NCBI RefSeq assembly: GCF_017377855.1
Contig: NZ_JAFREP010000001.1
Span: 1 to 64,000 of the forward strand
Length of the DNA: 64,000 nucleotides
Direction: 5' to 3'
From: Acanthopleuribacter pedis
Lineage (GTDB): Bacteria > Acidobacteriota > Holophagae > Acanthopleuribacterales > Acanthopleuribacteraceae
The position numbers and the translations under genes were made by a program. A model generated the notes under the pieces. That model was not told the origin of the DNA, did no database searches, and was given only the letters and a program-made list of their open reading frames with translations. Shown here in pieces: positions 61,601 through 64,000 of this stretch (position 1 is its first letter; each line of letters begins with the position of its first letter).

Positions 61601-62307
61601 TGGATCAAGGCGGCTTGGCGCTGATCGTCGACAAACAAGGCAACGGCCGCCTGACCACCATTCCCCGCCAGGACGATACCTTAACGGAATATGATTTGGT
61701 TCTGAATGTGACCACCGAGGGCACCGCCCAGGTTGAAGGCAGCTTGCATTACCGTGGTTCGGTTACGCCGGATGTCCGCCAGTACCTGAGCATTGACACC
61801 AAGCTCGGCCAAAACCTCCAAACCATTCTCTCCGGCATGATGCCGGGTTTGGAAGTTTTGCAGGCGGACCGTGAGGGTACGCGTCTGAACGACCCGATTA
61901 CCCTGCATTTTAAAGGTGAGACCGAACGTTTGATGGCCCCTCAGTCCAACGGTTTTAAACTGCCGCTTGAGATCTTGAATGGTCGCCTGGTCCAGCGCTA
62001 CGCCGCCAACACCAAACGCAAATTCCCGCTCGACTTCGGTGTGGCGAAAACCCGCAAGGTCGCGCTGCTGCTCAACGCACCCGATGGGTTTAACTTCGGT
62101 GCTATTCCCGAATCGCTGGACGTTGAGAACGACGATTTCGCGGTGAGTATCCTGTTTGATCGCGGCCCCGATGCATCCCTGAAGGTGAACTATCAGGTCA
62201 AATTTAAAAACCATCGCGTCTCGCCCGACAATTACGCGGCTTTGCGCGAGCTCATGCAGCAACACGACCGTATCTTGGATCAATCGATTCAATTGGTTTC
62301 CGAATAG
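58645..62307 (+). CDS. Secreted DUF3857/transglutaminase-like protein with TPR-like N-terminus
   Basis: 1220 residues. GGAGG lies about 10 bases before ATG. A signal peptide (LFVFGWLCCWLMPPVLAG) is followed by about 560 residues of TPR-like helices around a PA14/jelly-roll-like beta insert (WVNRSQVFRAAFENG). DUF3857 comes next (about 620-850), then a transglutaminase core with C916 in GDCKDKASLM, H959 in YFNHAIAYV and D972 in LYLDGT, so the Cys-His-Asp triad is intact. The C-terminus is beta-rich. Such proteins are common in Bacteroidota and Acidobacteriota with unknown substrate; some are suggested to process peptides in the periplasm. The next gene shares the same N-terminal layout. Confidence 0.88.
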   Translation: MTSSPFFQIQPGFSTRLFVFGWLCCWLMPPVLAGNFADDQLKRLAQRLETELAAMDPVDKLLLAEEIYFLGHETGSQDELNGMLARIFEAAEHQELKGELAYFLTQQYRQTRQSEKVAELVQSLGYVPEWQLLGPLSPSDELDLVSLIGADEVKGLTRQVSWHPARAWGKDDYWSEGLGHYGYFSANQAVFPNQLAGLLATTWFYAPARGDYRIGLGWSKDMRVWVNRSQVFRAAFENGNASPDQEVVNVRLKKGWHRLTLYLASASEEPNLGFFARVTDQEGKPLQVEARDSKQVPRRKVKLAKQQEIGLVDIAKQKSMYALAGMLLIKEQPRHPEHGLLVEMFANAFAEQPTRILTEKLLSVTDNPNDRWQYLATFLDHLEKGSVKAQPAFAKAWALTQMGQIALSQDRFWEARQYSKRALASHPDYWPAAVLDNNALSALGLDGVALNRTLALNKHYPNVPWLMMDLADLYTGMFFVSEAEQWVDKVLALRFHHRKFTNRKIQAFKSRGDLEGLEALYRDIRRDSPYSVSAALTYAEFLSGNRRHEEARRLLATLLDDMPNNPDLLQGMGEARLRAGEDDALPFLERALALRPQNPALENLIRLSQAERQVFYKPYRLEKAPEVPVLEVSDIVMNLDNKVVKVAPNGQSSLYRQMEWEVITEQGAQNLPGHSFSYSPLRERAELIKAEVYRGDQTILVTTTGRSRISDPEYRMYYDVVAYQVRFPTLQVGDRVRLEYRIDDINNTNIFGDYFGDLHVFSNSYPTKRIAYTLIMPKDRPIYTHVEKMDPEYTTREDGENKVYRWVLDQISPYETESRMPGLQAYLPYLGISTFDNWNTMAKWYADLIRNQLELDSETKQIVAEITKDTKTNLEKVKAIHEYVVTHTRYVALEFGIHGYKPYEVNQVCSRQFGDCKDKASLMVAMMLEAGVEANIVICRTSDRGDIHAYPAMLSYFNHAIAYVPEFDLYLDGTAEFSGIYELPEMDQGGLALIVDKQGNGRLTTIPRQDDTLTEYDLVLNVTTEGTAQVEGSLHYRGSVTPDVRQYLSIDTKLGQNLQTILSGMMPGLEVLQADREGTRLNDPITLHFKGETERLMAPQSNGFKLPLEILNGRLVQRYAANTKRKFPLDFGVAKTRKVALLLNAPDGFNFGAIPESLDVENDDFAVSILFDRGPDASLKVNYQVKFKNHRVSPDNYAALRELMQQHDRILDQSIQLVSE

Positions 62308-62317
62308 GAGGGTAAGC

Positions 62318-64000
62318 ATGGTTTTACGAAAAATGACGCTTTTGGCAGGACTCTGTCTGGTTCTTACCCTGGCCGCACCCCTTGCCGCCGCCGATCTGGA
62401 AGCCGCCTGGAACAAGCTGGCCAAGGACAATGATCCCGAGGCCGCCCGCGTTTTATTTGCCGAAGGCCGCAAGGCCGGCGATCACCAATTCGCCATCGGT
62501 TGGTTCCTTACCTTCTCTGGACAGGGCCCAACCGAGGAACTGAACCGGGCCGCGCTCACGATTTTGCGCGAGGATCCAACCTCGCCGGCCGCGGAATGGG
62601 TGCTGAAGTGGATGAGCCAATACCGCGATTGCTTGCCGAACTGGGGAAACGATGTTGCCCAGATCATTGCTGATGCTCGGCCCGGTAACGCCGAGCTGAT
62701 GGTGCGTTACGCCAATATGAACCGTTTCGCCTCACGCAATCGCAAAGAAGAACCCGCCTTCGGCGCCATCGCCCAGCGCGCCGCCTTCCTTACCGAATGG
62801 AAAATTTCGGAGAATTTTGGTAACTATCCGATTCCCGCCTTCGATAAAAAGCACCCCGCTGAGGAAGCGCGTTACTGGAACAATGAGGCCCTCAATTATC
62901 GCTCGCGGACCGGCGTCGTTTTACCGCCGCGTCACGCTTCCGGTGCCGGTGTCATTTACGGGTTTGGTCGTTTCGGGAATCCCGTCGAACAGGAAGTGAC
63001 CTTTCGGGTGTTCTCCTACCACAACATCGCGGTTTACCTGGACGGCGTGCGCGTTGCCCAGTTCAACATGCTTGAGGAATACGGCCCCAACATTCGCTTC
63101 TTTAAAGTGAAGTTGCCCGCCGGTGAACACGAGGTCCTGGTCAAATCGACACAAACCCGCGGGAACAACGGCCAATTCTCCGTTCAGGTCACCGGCAAGC
63201 AGCCGGTTTCCCTGCTGAAACCTGGAAACCCTGTTCACGATCTGAGCGACAAGGTTCAAACCGCCGAGACCATTCAGGTTGGCTTGGCCGCCGCGATTGC
63301 CGACGAAACCAGTGATTTCGCCGCCTTCCAACGTGCCTTCCTCGCCATTCTTGACAAAGACAAAGCGACCTCGCTCAAACTCCTTGAAGACCTCTACGAA
63401 AGCTACGACGGCTCCTTATTGATCGGGACCTTGCTGAGCGAGGTGTATCTGGGGGCGGTGAAGTTCTTGCCGCCCAACGACCAAATCTCGCGCGCCTACC
63501 AAATTCTGGCGAGTTTCCTTCAGGCCCCCGACTACAACCAACAGGCCATGTACTCCTTGGCCTTGTTGTTAAACCGTCACAACCAAACCAAAGACGCCCT
63601 GGTTCTTTTAAACCGTATTGTTGAAATCAACCCCGGTTTCTGCGAGGCGCTCGACGCCCTGTTGGCGATCAGTAACAACGAAAAACTGCTGGACGTGCGA
63701 CAAAAGGCACTGGGTTTGTTGAACGACATGGGGCCGGCCAACCGCTGGGCACAGCAGGAATTACTCAAAGAAACCCGGCGTGACGGCGATTTAGGCCGTA
63801 CCAAAGAAATCCTTGCAAACCTCGCGGAACTCTTGCCTTGGGAAGGGTTTCAAGCCCAGCTTCACGAAATGAACGAAGAGTTCGAGCTGGCGATCAAGGA
63901 CTTAGAGAGTCGTGGCAAGGTCTTTGACGACCGCGCCTATTACCCCTATGCCGTGTCCCAGGGTTACGCCAAACTGGGCAAGATCAACGAACAACGTGTT
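62318..64000 (+). CDS. Paralogous secreted TPR/DUF3857-type protein (3' truncated by window end)
   Basis: Open from ATG 62318 to the last base (561 codons, no stop), with AGGAGGGTAAGC before the start and only 10 bases after the previous gene, so it is in the same operon. A signal peptide (MTLLAGLCLVLTLAAPLAAA) precedes helical repeats, and a beta insert near residues 205-290 (GFGRFGNPVEQEVTFRVFSYHNIAVYLDGVRVAQFN) corresponds to the jelly-roll part of the upstream protein. TPR-like helices follow (DALVLLNRIVEINPGFCEALDALL). The DUF3857 and transglutaminase parts would lie beyond the window if it is a full paralogue. The translation was read directly from the bases. Confidence 0.85.
   Translation, partial: MVLRKMTLLAGLCLVLTLAAPLAAADLEAAWNKLAKDNDPEAARVLFAEGRKAGDHQFAIGWFLTFSGQGPTEELNRAALTILREDPTSPAAEWVLKWMSQYRDCLPNWGNDVAQIIADARPGNAELMVRYANMNRFASRNRKEEPAFGAIAQRAAFLTEWKISENFGNYPIPAFDKKHPAEEARYWNNEALNYRSRTGVVLPPRHASGAGVIYGFGRFGNPVEQEVTFRVFSYHNIAVYLDGVRVAQFNMLEEYGPNIRFFKVKLPAGEHEVLVKSTQTRGNNGQFSVQVTGKQPVSLLKPGNPVHDLSDKVQTAETIQVGLAAAIADETSDFAAFQRAFLAILDKDKATSLKLLEDLYESYDGSLLIGTLLSEVYLGAVKFLPPNDQISRAYQILASFLQAPDYNQQAMYSLALLLNRHNQTKDALVLLNRIVEINPGFCEALDALLAISNNEKLLDVRQKALGLLNDMGPANRWAQQELLKETRRDGDLGRTKEILANLAELLPWEGFQAQLHEMNEEFELAIKDLESRGKVFDDRAYYPYAVSQGYAKLGKINEQRV

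Overview
The window reads as a chromosomal segment of a free-living, polymer-degrading Gram-negative bacterium. It is moderately GC-rich and about 90 percent coding. The best guess for lineage is Acidobacteriota, perhaps the marine Holophagae/Acanthopleuribacter branch. The reasons are an Oar-like TonB-dependent receptor with an N-terminal carboxypeptidase-regulatory-like domain and no SusD partner, several free-standing TonB-C proteins, a DUF4388 (PATAN) protein, DUF3857-transglutaminase proteins, and frequent GTG/TTG starts behind strong GGAGG sites. This placement is inference; no rRNA gene is present.

Layout. 1-2.8 kb: the 3' end of an Rhs protein with a predicted PD-(D/E)XK nuclease tip, its candidate immunity gene, and a broken small ORF at a dispersed repeat. 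3.1-6.9 kb: a BMP-type periplasmic binding lipoprotein paired with a hybrid histidine kinase and no ABC transporter, the same architecture as LuxP-LuxQ. 7.3 kb: apt. 7.9-22.8 kb: a chitin utilisation region with GH20 hexosaminidase, a ROK regulator, a secreted protein of unknown function, a multidomain GH18 chitinase, a large TonB-dependent receptor and an ankyrin-TonB protein. 23-25 kb: a divergent LysR/SDR pair. 25-31.5 kb: a secreted lectin-like repeat protein, a two-CxxCH secreted cytochrome and a PhoX-like phosphatase. 32.4-45.9 kb: mainly housekeeping genes (mltG, traB-like, rpiB, a P5C dehydrogenase, a DUF4388 protein, a TonB-like coiled-coil protein, dnaG). 46.5-53 kb: a seven-Ig-domain protein with a dockerin-like tail, an alkyltransferase-like DNA repair protein, a HEAT-like protein and a zinc-ribbon membrane protein. 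53-57 kb: a minus-strand block of a C4 zinc-ribbon protein, yggS, yggT, divIVA and hutI, then a tRNA(CAU). 57.6-64 kb: rnhB and two tandem DUF3857/TPR-type secreted proteins, the second cut by the window end.

How the genes fit together. In the chitin region the secreted GH18 enzyme would cut chitin, the receptor would import oligomers across the outer membrane using TonB energy, and GH20 would release GlcNAc. The ROK protein is the obvious sensor. A 25-bp inverted repeat that overlaps the receptor's -35 box has the 9-7-9 architecture of XylR-type ROK operators, and a weaker version overlaps the hexosaminidase -10 box.

Two families of short inverted-repeat elements are scattered through the window: family 1 at 2.7 and 31.7 kb, family 2 at 20.7, 49.9 and 51.8 kb. 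In two family 2 copies the end of the element supplies the stop codon of the adjacent gene. One copy carries a 15-bp tandem expansion. I see no CRISPR array, rRNA, phage or transposase gene.
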